Source: an uncultured Porphyromonas sp.
Lineage (GTDB): Bacteria; Bacteroidota; Bacteroidia; Bacteroidales; Porphyromonadaceae
Direction of reading: 5' to 3'
DNA: 20,977 bases
Assembly: GCF_905372525.1 (NCBI RefSeq)
Contig: NZ_CAJPPN010000043.1
Coordinates: forward strand, 1-20,977
Shown here: positions 7,139 through 16,227 of the stretch, in pieces
Layout: each line of letters opens with the position of its first letter
Numbering within the stretch: position 1 is the first letter of the stretch
Notes under the pieces: model-generated
Seen by the model: only the letters and a program-made list of their open reading frames with translations
What the model was told of the DNA's origin: nothing
Databases searched by the model: none
Translations under genes and position numbers: made by a program

Positions 7139-10100
7139 CTAGCTGGGGTCGCTACGTCGTCGGGTGAGGGAGTCCCTCTCTCTGGCATAGCGGCTGGGAG
7201 GGACGCCGCAGAGGCTCTTGAAGGTGCGTAGGAAGTTGGAGTAGTCATTGAAGCCCGACCGCTCTGCTACCTCTGCGAGACACATACTGGGCTGCTCGAC
7301 GAGGAGCTGGCAGGCCTTCTTGACCTTGACGTGCTGGATATAGTTGATCGGGGTGTGTCCCGTCACCGCGGTCATCTTGCGGTAGAGCTGGCTTGGGCTC
7401 ATGCAGAGGGTCTTCGCTAGGGAGGCGACCTCCACAGCTTGGTACTTCTCTAGGGCAAGGAGGATGGCCTCGGTGGCACGAGTTACGAAGGCCTGATCTA
7501 TTGGGCTGAGGAGGACAGCGGAGTCTTCCCCTTCGCTGGGCTCGGTCTCCGGATAGGTCTTGGCCGAGTGCTTGGTCTCGGTGTGGTCTGTGAGGGTTGG
7601 CTCGCCGTCGTGGGCGCTTGCTCCACCTCGATCGGGGGGAGGGACCTCGTCGTCTGTCTGCGCTATCGTGCCTTTGTCCAGAGTCTTCATCCCCTCGGCC
7701 AGATGGCGCATATAGTGGTACTGCAGATGGCGCTGACGCTCTAGGAGCTTCTCGACACGTAGGCAGAGCTCCTCGCTGCTGAAGGGCTTCGTGAGGTAGG
7801 CATCCACCCCAGCCTGTAGACCACGTAGGCGATCCTCCTCTGTGACCTTCGCCGTGACCATGATGATGGGGATATGGCTGATCACCTCGTTTGTGCGGAT
7901 CAGACGCGTCATCTCTAGGCCGTCTAGCTGGGGCATCATGAGGTCGGAGATGATGAGGTCGGGGACGAGATCCTTGGCTCGCTCTAGACCCTTGTGTCCG
8001 TCGGGCTCGTAGTAGACTTCGTAGCCGTGGGCCGAGAGTAGGGAGCCCATGTAGGAGGCGATGTCCCGGTGATCCTCGACGATGAGGATGCGTGTGCCCG
8101 CTAGAGCTACGGGCTCTGAGGGCTCCTTGATCTGGGAGATGAGGGGCAGGTCGCAGGGGAGGTGCTCGCCACCGATGAGGCTCTTTGTCCCCTTGTACTC
8201 CTGGATGGGAAGGGCGATGTGGATCTTGGTGCCTTCGCCGAGCGTGCTCGTGACGCTTACCTCGCCCTCTAGTGTGTCCACGATCTGCTTGACCAGAGCA
8301 AGTCCGATACCCGACCCGCCAGAGGCACTCTCGCCCTGTGCCTGATAGAAGGGGGCGAAGATGTGGGGGAGTGCCTCGGGGGAGATCCCCGAGCCCGTGT
8401 CGGAGACCTCTAGGTGGAGTATCCCCTCGGCCTGCTCGAGGGTTACCTGTATGGTGCCGTAGGCTGGGGTGAACTTAAAGGCATTAGAGAGGAGGTTGAT
8501 GACGATCTTGTTGATATAGCTGGGGACAAAGTCGATGACGATGGGGTCGTCCCCCTTGTAGAGGAGATAGATATGTCGGCTCTCAGCGTAGTCTCGGTAG
8601 CTCTCCAGCAGGGCTCCGACGTAGGCTCTGATGTCGCCATGGCGCATGTCGGGGATACCGATGGCAGAGCGTATCTTGGAGATGTCTAGGAGCTGATTGA
8701 TGAGGGTCAGTAGGCTATTACCCTGTCGCTGGATGGTGTCTGCCTGCTCGTGTACCTTGTGGCTATTGTTGGGGTCTCGGCGCAGGTCTTGGCTTAGTCC
8801 GAGGATGACGGTCAGTGGGGTGCGGAATTCGTGAGTGATGTTGGTGAAGAAGTGCTCACGCATCTGGCTCATCTGCTTCAGTGCCTGGTGGCTGCGTGTG
8901 CGCACCCGCTGGATGTAGAGTAGAGTCCCGATCAGGAGGATGAGGAGCACGAGGATGAGGATGAAGATCGCATAGCTCACGTGGCGGGTCGCCTGCTCGT
9001 GCTCCAGACGTAGACGTACCTCGTTCATCTGGCGAGTCTGGCGGGAGCGTTCGATGCTGATCCCTGTGTTCTGTATGCGATTGACCTGCTCGATCCCGAC
9101 GAGGCTATCCCGGAGGCTGGTAGCTAGCTCTTGGTAGTAGAGGGCGCTGATGTAGTCATCCTGCTTCTTGTAGTACTTGTAGTAGAGGGCGTAGACCTCG
9201 GCCAGATGCTCTCGGGACTTGATGCGCCGTGCGACCGAGGTCGATCGCTCCAGTAGGGGTAGTAGCTGCTCCTCCTGCCCGAGGCGCAGATAGATACCCG
9301 ATAGGGCTAGGAGAGAGGTGAGAGCATGCCAGTCATCCTTGGAGGAGCTCATTAGCTCGTAGGCCTGCTGGTACTCGGCGATGGCATGCTCGTAGTCCTC
9401 TGCCTTCTCATAGAGCGACCCGAAGTAGGTATGGCATAGGGAGATGCCGAGGGTGTTCTGATCCTGCTCATTGAACTGCATGGAGAGGCGGTAGTAGCGC
9501 CATGCAGAGTCGAGCATCCCTCGGTGCTCGAAGATCGCTCCGAGGTTGGCATAGTTGATCGCCTGCCCGACGGCACTCCCTAGGGCGATCTCGCCCGCGA
9601 GGGCCATCCGTAGGGCGCTGTCGGCTCTCTGGTAGTTGCCTAGGGTCATGTAGATGTTCCCGAGTCCGTTGAGGGAGACGACTTGGTTCTTCTTTGCTTG
9701 GGCTGTGGTGTCGGAGTGCTCCTGGCTGATGAGCCAGGCCTGATAGTGGTACTGCTGGGCTACGTCGAGGGCGCCTATGCGGCGGTAGTCCGTCCCGACG
9801 TCGTTGAGCGCACGCACCCACTCGAGGGTGTCTTGTAGGTCTTGGGCTGCTTCGGAGGCTTTGCTGTGTACGAGGAGGGCTTCGTCAAATCGGCTCTCGT
9901 TACGAAGCCTCTTCCCCTGCTCTCGGAGTGCGATGATGCTGGCTAGGCGATGGCCCTCCTTATCGAAGCGTCTCTGCAGACGCTCTAGCTCCTCCAGACT
10001 CTTGGCTTGGCGCACGATACTATCTGCCTCACGCCGCTCCTCGGGAGTGAAGGTACTCTTCCTTGCTTGGCACGATGGTAGGAGCTCGAGGAGCGTGGAG

Positions 10101-10141
10101 GTGCTTAGCAGGATAAATAGTATGTGTAGCAACCCTTTCAC
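7139..10141 (-). CDS. Hybrid two-component regulator (TPR sensor, kinase, receiver, AraC output)
   Basis: This 1000-residue protein combines a sensor and a DNA-binding regulator. A signal sequence with lipobox-like LLPSC comes first (about 1-24). Next are a TPR-like helical sensor (about 60-350), coiled region, and one membrane helix (388-410). The HisKA domain has FFTNITHEFRTPL with His437; the ATPase domain has N-box NLLSNAFKFTP, G1 DTGSGI and G2 GGSGIGLAL. The receiver (684-800) has acidic pair Glu689/Asp690, phospho-acceptor Asp733 and Lys785. After an acidic linker (about 825-875) comes an AraC HTH (about 895-990). The start is GTG: a TGA lies five codons upstream in frame and no ATG is available. 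TPR sensors differ from the propeller sensors of glycan-responsive relatives, so its signal is probably not a polysaccharide fragment. The divergent giant gene is a possible target. Confidence 0.93.
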   Translation of the reverse strand: MKGLLHILFILLSTSTLLELLPSCQARKSTFTPEERREADSIVRQAKSLEELERLQRRFDKEGHRLASIIALREQGKRLRNESRFDEALLVHSKASEAAQDLQDTLEWVRALNDVGTDYRRIGALDVAQQYHYQAWLISQEHSDTTAQAKKNQVVSLNGLGNIYMTLGNYQRADSALRMALAGEIALGSAVGQAINYANLGAIFEHRGMLDSAWRYYRLSMQFNEQDQNTLGISLCHTYFGSLYEKAEDYEHAIAEYQQAYELMSSSKDDWHALTSLLALSGIYLRLGQEEQLLPLLERSTSVARRIKSREHLAEVYALYYKYYKKQDDYISALYYQELATSLRDSLVGIEQVNRIQNTGISIERSRQTRQMNEVRLRLEHEQATRHVSYAIFILILVLLILLIGTLLYIQRVRTRSHQALKQMSQMREHFFTNITHEFRTPLTVILGLSQDLRRDPNNSHKVHEQADTIQRQGNSLLTLINQLLDISKIRSAIGIPDMRHGDIRAYVGALLESYRDYAESRHIYLLYKGDDPIVIDFVPSYINKIVINLLSNAFKFTPAYGTIQVTLEQAEGILHLEVSDTGSGISPEALPHIFAPFYQAQGESASGGSGIGLALVKQIVDTLEGEVSVTSTLGEGTKIHIALPIQEYKGTKSLIGGEHLPCDLPLISQIKEPSEPVALAGTRILIVEDHRDIASYMGSLLSAHGYEVYYEPDGHKGLERAKDLVPDLIISDLMMPQLDGLEMTRLIRTNEVISHIPIIMVTAKVTEEDRLRGLQAGVDAYLTKPFSSEELCLRVEKLLERQRHLQYHYMRHLAEGMKTLDKGTIAQTDDEVPPPDRGGASAHDGEPTLTDHTETKHSAKTYPETEPSEGEDSAVLLSPIDQAFVTRATEAILLALEKYQAVEVASLAKTLCMSPSQLYRKMTAVTGHTPINYIQHVKVKKACQLLVEQPSMCLAEVAERSGFNDYSNFLRTFKSLCGVPPSRYARERDSLTRRRSDPS

Positions 10142-10184
10142 GATGAAAAGTTTTCAGCAAATATCTAAAATCTTTTGAGCCCAA

Positions 10185-10193
10185 CAAAATATA
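10185..10193 (-). promoter_or_regulatory. Weak -7-like element of the hybrid sensor gene
   Basis: The minus strand reads TATATTTTG, one base longer than TAnnTTTG, 44 bases before the GTG. The same 9-mer occurs on the plus strand at 10322-10330. A guess from position and composition. Confidence 0.25.
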
Positions 10194-10272
10194 CCCTCTA
10201 TAGGGCCTAGGATAGGGGTGTCACCTAATAGGCTGCTAACCAATAGTGTATCCATGGAGAGCGAGCGGAGGA

Positions 10273-10382
10273 TGCACGATTATGCCTGAAACTTGCACGA
10301 TTACGCCTACGCCGGCTCTGCTATATTTTGACATCCTAGAGGGTGCTTGCACGATTATGCCCAAAACTTGCACGATACTGCC
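10273..10382 (+). repeat. Four 14-bp direct repeats (two pairs, 21-bp period)
   Basis: TGCACGATTATGCC or close variants occur at 10273-10286, 10294-10307, 10348-10361 and 10369-10382. Within each pair the starts are exactly 21 bases apart (two helical turns); the pairs are 75 bases apart. Each second copy is preceded by ACT. The last copy ends 24 bases before the -7 element of the giant gene, a typical position for an activator or repressor near the -33 region. I see no other copies in the window. Confidence 0.8.
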
Positions 10383-10406
10383 TAACACCCACCGAGGAAG
10401 TCCCTC

Positions 10407-10414
10407 TAACTTTG
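10407..10414 (+). promoter_or_regulatory. -7 element of the giant-protein operon
   Basis: TAACTTTG is an exact TAnnTTTG, 30 bases ahead of the ATG at 10445. There is no TTTG at the proper -33 spacing; the fourth direct repeat lies just upstream instead, which fits an activator-dependent promoter. The element lies downstream of the ATG at 10343, so that longer start would precede the promoter and is unlikely. Confidence 0.6.
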
Positions 10415-10444
10415 CCGCAAAAACATAACGCAGCTACCTATATT

Positions 10445-13400
10445 ATGGCAACAAAAGATCTCACAGACCTAATCCCGATCAAGGGGATCAGCTACGCGAA
10501 GAAGAAAGCCCTCGCATCACAATGCAAGGTCTACGATATCGCAGGTCTACTAGCAAGTGGGGCGACACCGGAGCAACGTAAGCAGATGGCCGAGCGCCTC
10601 GAGACAGATGTAAAGTACGTGACCAACTGGGTCATGCAGGCTGACCTCTGGCGTCTGCCGAATATGTCCACGGATCTAGCCTATATCCTCACGCTGGCGG
10701 GTGTCCGCAGTGCCCTGGATCTGATGTATGTGGATCTGAATAAGCTGACGCCTGTCCTACTACCACTCTATGCCGCACACCCCGAGCTCGCCAGAGAGGG
10801 CTTCGCCAACCTCCGGGAGATCATAGAGGCTTCGCAGAGTATGTTCGCTCCGGTCAGCTTCTGGGAGGTGATCGAGGCAGCCCGCCAGATCTCCGAGGCG
10901 GGGCCTATTGGCCCGAATGCTGACCCCGAGGTGCTTCGCAAGGCTAGGGAGATCGCACGTGATCGGGTGGATATAGACCCTGTACCGCTACGATATCGGT
11001 ATAGGGTCTCCTTCGGCCCGGATGATCCCCCCGAGCCGACCCATCTATATGAGGAGGGACTGAGAGGGCGTCCCCTCCCCGACATCAAGACCGACACACA
11101 GATTATCTCCGAGGGGCTCACCGCCCTACAGGACATCGCTGTAGCTCTCCCCCTACCTCGTACCCTCAGTGGGCAGGTGCGTATCCGCTACTCGGGTGAG
11201 TCCGACAGCAAGGCTCGCCCCAAGTCTGATGTGCTCATCCAGATAGATGGCATCACAAACCCCTCGGAGCAGAAGCTAGAGGACGACAAGAAGCTCTCCT
11301 GCTTCAGTGACGGGGATGGCCGATTCCTCATCGTCCTACCCGATAAGTACAACGTGCAGGAGAAGGTCACCTTCACCATCACACAGGGGATGAAGAAGCA
11401 GACCTTCGTACGTATGTCCTCCGAGCTCCTAGAGCGTATCCGCATACCTGGGAGGAAGTCCTCCAGTGGAAAGGTGCTATACACGAATGAACTGATCTCT
11501 AAGTTCTACGACTTAGATACCATCAATAAGGAGATGATTCGCCTGGAGCAGATCCTCGAGACCTATCAGCTCCTCAAGGAACGCAAGGTCATCAACGACG
11601 AGGGCAAGGTCATCAAGGGGAGCAGCCCCTCGGTCTATGAGGAGCAGTTCATCACACGCTTCTGTCAGAGTGCCGAGCAGATGGAGACCACTCGAAGGGA
11701 GCACAAGGCTCAGAAGGTCAAGCGTGACACCCTCATAAAGGAAATCTACGACATCGATCCTACCACCGATGATATCGGCAAGACCCTGACCAACCTCCTC
11801 TCTCGTACCGACCTAGATGCCGAGGTCGGGGATCTGATCCTCACCCATGAACTCTTCAACGGGGGCTGGGATGATGATAAGCCCCGTGTGCTACCCAGTG
11901 TCAAGCTCATGGGAGAGGGGGATGATGCCATACGCCTGCCGACAGATACCGCTCCCTCACGTACCTATAGATATACGATGCTCCAGCGTCTGGTAGAGCC
12001 CGCTATCTATCCAGCAGCTACGAGGAATGCTAGCCGTGCCAAGCTGATGTCCCCCGTAGACGTCATGGGCTACAAGAAGAAGATGGCCGAGAGCCCCGAT
12101 AGCATCCCGCAGGCTGCTACGCTCGGGATCGGCTATGTGCTCAATATGCATCAGGCTTGGGTACCCGATGGCTTCGCTCTCGGCACGCTCCTCTACTCTA
12201 CCATCCTAGCTCCGGGTGAGGAGCAGCGTCTGGTGGTGCGTGAGCAGAGCCAGTCCTATTCCGTCGCCGATCGAGCCGAGGGACAGGATCGGGTGTGGGA
12301 TCGCTACCTGGGTTCACAGGTGGACTCTGCCTCTGCTGCCTACGACTATGCGATGGGGCAGGAGATGGAGGGAGAGAGCTCCTCTCAGTTTAGCACGACC
12401 TCCAAGAGCTTTGGCTTCGGACTCGCTGGAGCCTATCAGGGTATCTCGGGTTCACTAAGCTTCGGCTACTCCAATTCACGTGGGCGAGCCTCATCTTCCT
12501 CTCGGCAGAGTAACTCCAGTAGCGAAGCGTCGCAGGCCGCACAGAGCTTCCAGCATAGGATACGCTCCGCTGCTGAGCGAGTGGCCGAGGCTCGGCGGGT
12601 GAGCATACGAGCAGCCTCCAGCAACGAGTCCTCCTCGGTCTCCACTCGTATCATCGCTAACCACAACCATTCCCATGCGATGACCATCCAGTACTGGGAG
12701 GTAATGCGTCGCTATCGCCTAGAGACCTGTATTGATGGAGTAGACCTCGTGCTCTTCGTGCCGATGAAGCTCATCCGCTTCCTACCTGCAGGGCAGAGCT
12801 TGTACCTGGATACGACCTCCTCACCCTTCCGTAAGGCTGTCTTTGATACCCGCTATGATACCCTCGTCCGCTACTATGATAGCCTCTACCACCAGCTCCC
12901 CTATCGCTATCGTACGGGGCTTGACCTCATCCAGCGCTACGCCTCTTACCCGGAATGGGTGATGGAGAAGAGAGGGAACTCATGTGCAGGCAAGAGCATC
13001 GTGATGACCCTCACGGGGAAGTTCCTCGAGGTAGACTCCATCGTCGCACGCCTGCGCTTCTCTGGCGGTAAGGGGTCGGTGCAGGGGCAGGTCATCTTCT
13101 CTTCGGTCAATCAGCATGCACTCGCTGAAGCCATAGAGGAGCATACGATCCGCTCCAAGAAGGATCTCCTGGTGCGCCTCAAGGAGCTACGTGCCTCCTG
13201 TCCTGATAGCCAGATCACACTCTCCTTCACCCTCCCTAAGGGCGTTACAGAGCAAGATTTCTCTGAGATCTCGATCAGGAATGAGGTTTCTCCCCTCAAG
13301 TACAAGCTCTATGCTGGCTATTCCATCATCTGGAAGGACGGAGTGGATACCCTTGCTTATGGCGATGATAGCTGGACGGGCTATCAGATAACGGCTGTCA

Positions 13401-15622
13401 ATAACTATCTGAAGTGCCACATGAACCTCTATAAGGATGAGAATAAGATAGCTAAAGACTACCGGGATATCGCACACTATAGTAGTGGTCTGCCCGAGAA
13501 CTTCTATGTCAATCAGATACAGGGTGGAGCGACGCTTGATGCCTCTAGTATTAGGAGTCTTACCCCACTCTATCTCACGAGTTGCGAGGTCAGGGGTATG
13601 GATGGGCAGGTGATCGAGGGTGCTGTCCTGCCCAGCTACACCCTACAGCACGGCTCCGTATATATCGACCTCTCTCCCTCTACGCCGATCCTCCGCTATA
13701 GCGAGCTGCAGAGTATGGAGACGACGCTACAGCATATCGCCTCCGAGACCCTCCGTTACTCGCAGGGGGTATGGTCGAGACTGAGCGACGGGGAGCTAGC
13801 TATCATGCTGGAGTCCTATACGGTGGACATGAACTTCAAGAACATCTTCGGCAACGATGCCTACAATGAGCTCAAGGGGAATATTGACATCCCTCTGCTG
13901 AACTGCATCAACGTCCACAAGATGCTCGGCTTCTATGGCAACTGTATGATCTTCCCCTTCACCTATCCTCAGTCGCTGGCAGAGAAGCTAGGTAAGACCG
14001 CTGCGGAGATTCAGGATGCCCTCTACCGCTACCACGCCTCCTCCTTCCGAGTGCCGGTCACCACGATCTCCCTCCCCACAGAGGGTATGGTCGGCGAGGC
14101 TGTCCTCGGCGAGACCAACGTCAGCGAAGAGATCGATCTCACTCGTTTCTGGAACTGGAAGGACTCCGAGCACGACAAGATGGAGCTCAGTGCCAGCGCT
14201 CTCAGCTCTACCGACTACCTACAGGATAAGGCTCCCGGTGGCTTTGCCTCCCTAGGGGTCACCGGTCCTTCGGCGCCTACTGCAGTCACGACGCCTGACC
14301 TCATCACACCGATGACGCAGAAGCAGACACCGACCTTCACCGACATCACGGGTACAGCCAGTACATCAGCCCTGATGAGTGCGACAGGCGTTGCCAATAT
14401 ACAGGCGCAGTCCAATGCTCTTACGCAGAACTCCTCCGTCATCAATAAGGCTCTCGACTACTGCATCGCCAAGGTAAAGGGCGAGGCTAAGGACTCCAAT
14501 CCTACGCCTCCCGAGACCTCCAAGTCTGAGGGAGGACAGCAGTCCTCTGGCTCTGCTGGTGGGGGAACTTCTACGGCGAAGCCAACTCTACCCCCAAAGC
14601 CCTCGGAGGGCAAGGTCGAGAGCCAGCCTACGCCTCCCCCCAGCAAGGGAGACGCTTCTAAGGATACGACTAGACCGAGCAAGGATCATGCACCCTCTGG
14701 GGATAAGCCTAGTGGAGGTGCAGGCCAGGGGCATAAGCCCGAGGATAAGCCTCAGCCCAATAAACCCAGCGAGGGCAGGGTCGAGCCGAATAAGCCTACT
14801 CCCGACAGTCCCAGCGAGGATCGTCCAGCCCCCGATACCCCCCGTGAGGATCATCCATCACCCGATAGGCCTCGGGAGGATAGCCCCAAGCCCGAAGAGC
14901 CCAAGCCCGAGGCTCCCAATCCCCTTGACCTCAGGGTGCTGTATCCCTACTATGCACAGGATGTAGACCTCTCAGAGCTGGGCTTCGTGCCGACCTCTCG
15001 CCGACAGGAGGTAGGTCTCAAGGCTGCCTTCTTCTTCGCCATCGCCGCCGAACGAGAGGAACTCAAGGACTACCAGGAGTACAAGCGACTGCATGAGGCT
15101 TATCCCGGGAAGGAGAACATCGCTATCTCGCTAGGGCTCTACCTCGCTTACCACGATGTCTCTCATCAGGAGCTGGATGACATCTACCTCTCGATGGTGC
15201 AGCGTAGAGTGATGGCGATCGAGACAGATCCCCAGCTCAGGGGCAAGGCTAATCCCACCCCTGTCCTCAGCTACCTAGCCGACGATGGGGCTTTAGAGAC
15301 CATCAGGTACCGCTTCCCCACATTCATCGAGGAGATCGATATCTCCGAGCTTGGCTTCGGCGAAGCTACGGAAAAGGAGATGCTAGAGCTCAAGACAGGC
15401 TTCTTCCACGCCATAGCGGAGCAGTATAAGACGGTCAAGGGATTCCGTGAATACAAGCGCCTCGTGAAGGCGCACACTCCATACATCCTATGCGCTTCGT
15501 ATGGGATCTACCTCGCCCAGAGTGGTCTCTCTGACACGGAGGTCAGAGAGGTGCACCTACCCCATATCTTGGAGCAAGTTCTCTGGCTCAATGAAGAGCG
15601 TAAGAGGAAGTCCGCTAAGTAA
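10445..15622 (+). CDS. Giant 1725-residue protein of unknown function
   Basis: I do not recognise a named family. The ATG at 10445 is chosen because the promoter lies between it and the earlier in-frame ATG at 10343. Residues 1-95 (IPIKGISYAKKKALASQCKV) resemble helix-hairpin-helix DUF4332-type domains, which suggests nucleic-acid or protein binding. About 225-340 looks like a beta-sandwich (SDGDGRFLIVLPDKYN) and about 360-440 is coiled. About 640-720 is a Ser/Gly-rich segment with glycine-alternating hydrophobic stretches, followed by NHNHSHAMTIQYWEVMRRY (about 739-757), the most motif-like segment. Residues about 1350-1495 are a Pro/Lys/Glu-rich linker. It leads to two copies of a domain (about 1500-1595 and 1625-1720), each opening with D(L/I)SELGF and containing EYKRL and a later (L/I)YLA. 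No signal peptide or membrane helix is seen, so it is probably cytoplasmic. The 83-residue gene follows after 24 bases. Confidence 0.9.
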   Translation: MATKDLTDLIPIKGISYAKKKALASQCKVYDIAGLLASGATPEQRKQMAERLETDVKYVTNWVMQADLWRLPNMSTDLAYILTLAGVRSALDLMYVDLNKLTPVLLPLYAAHPELAREGFANLREIIEASQSMFAPVSFWEVIEAARQISEAGPIGPNADPEVLRKAREIARDRVDIDPVPLRYRYRVSFGPDDPPEPTHLYEEGLRGRPLPDIKTDTQIISEGLTALQDIAVALPLPRTLSGQVRIRYSGESDSKARPKSDVLIQIDGITNPSEQKLEDDKKLSCFSDGDGRFLIVLPDKYNVQEKVTFTITQGMKKQTFVRMSSELLERIRIPGRKSSSGKVLYTNELISKFYDLDTINKEMIRLEQILETYQLLKERKVINDEGKVIKGSSPSVYEEQFITRFCQSAEQMETTRREHKAQKVKRDTLIKEIYDIDPTTDDIGKTLTNLLSRTDLDAEVGDLILTHELFNGGWDDDKPRVLPSVKLMGEGDDAIRLPTDTAPSRTYRYTMLQRLVEPAIYPAATRNASRAKLMSPVDVMGYKKKMAESPDSIPQAATLGIGYVLNMHQAWVPDGFALGTLLYSTILAPGEEQRLVVREQSQSYSVADRAEGQDRVWDRYLGSQVDSASAAYDYAMGQEMEGESSSQFSTTSKSFGFGLAGAYQGISGSLSFGYSNSRGRASSSSRQSNSSSEASQAAQSFQHRIRSAAERVAEARRVSIRAASSNESSSVSTRIIANHNHSHAMTIQYWEVMRRYRLETCIDGVDLVLFVPMKLIRFLPAGQSLYLDTTSSPFRKAVFDTRYDTLVRYYDSLYHQLPYRYRTGLDLIQRYASYPEWVMEKRGNSCAGKSIVMTLTGKFLEVDSIVARLRFSGGKGSVQGQVIFSSVNQHALAEAIEEHTIRSKKDLLVRLKELRASCPDSQITLSFTLPKGVTEQDFSEISIRNEVSPLKYKLYAGYSIIWKDGVDTLAYGDDSWTGYQITAVNNYLKCHMNLYKDENKIAKDYRDIAHYSSGLPENFYVNQIQGGATLDASSIRSLTPLYLTSCEVRGMDGQVIEGAVLPSYTLQHGSVYIDLSPSTPILRYSELQSMETTLQHIASETLRYSQGVWSRLSDGELAIMLESYTVDMNFKNIFGNDAYNELKGNIDIPLLNCINVHKMLGFYGNCMIFPFTYPQSLAEKLGKTAAEIQDALYRYHASSFRVPVTTISLPTEGMVGEAVLGETNVSEEIDLTRFWNWKDSEHDKMELSASALSSTDYLQDKAPGGFASLGVTGPSAPTAVTTPDLITPMTQKQTPTFTDITGTASTSALMSATGVANIQAQSNALTQNSSVINKALDYCIAKVKGEAKDSNPTPPETSKSEGGQQSSGSAGGGTSTAKPTLPPKPSEGKVESQPTPPPSKGDASKDTTRPSKDHAPSGDKPSGGAGQGHKPEDKPQPNKPSEGRVEPNKPTPDSPSEDRPAPDTPREDHPSPDRPREDSPKPEEPKPEAPNPLDLRVLYPYYAQDVDLSELGFVPTSRRQEVGLKAAFFFAIAAEREELKDYQEYKRLHEAYPGKENIAISLGLYLAYHDVSHQELDDIYLSMVQRRVMAIETDPQLRGKANPTPVLSYLADDGALETIRYRFPTFIEEIDISELGFGEATEKEMLELKTGFFHAIAEQYKTVKGFREYKRLVKAHTPYILCASYGIYLAQSGLSDTEVREVHLPHILEQVLWLNEERKRKSAK

Positions 15623-15646
15623 TCACACACTAAAGAATATATAACT

Positions 15647-15898
15647 ATGGCTACAGCATGGGATCAACTAGTGGAGAAGCTCCTCACACAGGAGTCCTCC
15701 GAGGAGATGCTTGAGCTCAGGAAGATGCTACTGCGTCGGCTGGCGACAGAGACGGAGTTCGTCCCGCCCCGGGTGCCTGCTCCCCTCAATATCACCGAGA
15801 TAGGTGGCTATATCAATCTGCTACGCAAGGATGAGCACATGCTCTCCCTCCTGCTAGCATCCATATTAGGTTTACCCCGCACGTCGAGAGAGCAGTAG
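15647..15898 (+). CDS. Small 83-residue protein, partner of the giant protein
   Basis: This is an unrecognised soluble protein without signal peptide or membrane helix. It has an amphipathic helix at the start (MATAWDQLVEKLL), an acidic/basic helical stretch (about 15-35), a Pro-rich turn (FVPPRVPAPLN) and a hydrophobic C-terminal helix (MLSLLLASILGL). It begins 24 bases after the giant gene with the same MAT start, so it is surely in the same operon. The candidate structured RNA starts directly after its stop. A small adaptor or chaperone for the giant protein, or an RNA-binding partner, would fit, but nothing in the sequence decides this. Confidence 0.75.
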   Translation: MATAWDQLVEKLLTQESSEEMLELRKMLLRRLATETEFVPPRVPAPLNITEIGGYINLLRKDEHMLSLLLASILGLPRTSREQ

Positions 15899-15955
15899 AT
15901 GAGAGGATAAGAAGATGGTCTTGGCTAGTCATACCGCTCCCTACCGAAAGGTGAA

Positions 15956-16017
15956 TACAGCGTGGGTACTATCGGAAGCCCTAACGATGATAGGTAGGTT
16001 CGACTCCTGCCGCTGTA
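15956..16017 (+). ncRNA. tRNA-like module 1 (7-bp acceptor, 5-bp T-arm)
   Basis: TACAGCG (15956-15962) pairs perfectly with CGCTGTA (16011-16017). The T-arm GTAGG/CCTGC (15994-15998, 16006-16010; one G-T) holds the canonical loop TTCGACT and joins the acceptor strand with no gap, as in tRNA. Only 31 bases separate acceptor and T-arm, against about 41 or more in tRNA. They can form a short D-like arm (GGG/CCC) or one hairpin (CTATC/GATAG), but no full cloverleaf with an anticodon arm. No CCA follows. Confidence 0.7.
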
Positions 16018-16020
16018 GTA

Positions 16021-16095
16021 TTGGTTTTTAGGGAACTGGGGAGGGACGTAGCCGCGTCTAGGTATGGGTAGCTGCTGGTTTGAATCCAGCACCAA
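16021..16095 (+). ncRNA. tRNA-like module 2 (75 nt, 5-bp acceptor)
   Basis: TTGGT (16021-16025) pairs with ACCAA (16091-16095), directly after a perfect T-arm GCTGG/CCAGC (16074-16078, 16086-16090) with loop TTTGAAT. The loop has T where tRNA has the invariant C56. A hairpin GACG/CGTC (16045-16058) with loop TAGCCG stands where an anticodon arm could be. The size equals that of a tRNA, but the acceptor is two pairs short and no normal D-arm is seen. It begins three bases after module 1. Confidence 0.6.
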
Positions 16096-16185
16096 GGCGA
16101 TGTCCAGAGAATGTGGTCTCGACTTGAGGGTGGTGTGACCCGAGAGAAGTGATCAGTGTGACAGGCCAACAGCGACTTCGGACGG

Positions 16186-16227
16186 CTCACGATCGGTGCT
16201 TTGGGGGATTCGACTTCCCCCCGTGAG
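16186..16227 (+). ncRNA. tRNA-like module 3 (T-arm/acceptor minihelix)
   Basis: CTCACG (16186-16191) pairs perfectly with CGTGAG (16222-16227). It stacks directly on a 6-bp T-arm GGGGGA/TCCCCC (16203-16208, 16216-16221) with canonical loop TTCGACT, identical to module 1. Only 11 bases replace the D and anticodon arms, so it resembles the acceptor/T-arm minihelix half of a tRNA. It lies inside the long-range helix of the large RNA. Confidence 0.65.

Noticed and set aside
8414..8689. Plus-strand ORFs within the hybrid sensor gene
   Set aside because: They are antisense shadows of a gene with clear kinase motifs; no start signals or recognisable domains.
10343..10444. Earlier ATG adding 34 residues to the giant protein
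   Set aside because: The extra residues are encoded by the direct repeats and the TAACTTTG promoter element, and their composition does not look like protein. The ATG at 10445 is much more likely.
15956..16095. Two ordinary tRNA genes
   Set aside because: Both have good T-arms and acceptor complementarity, but module 1 is too short for an anticodon arm, module 2 has only five acceptor pairs and a changed C56, and no convincing D-arm is seen in either.
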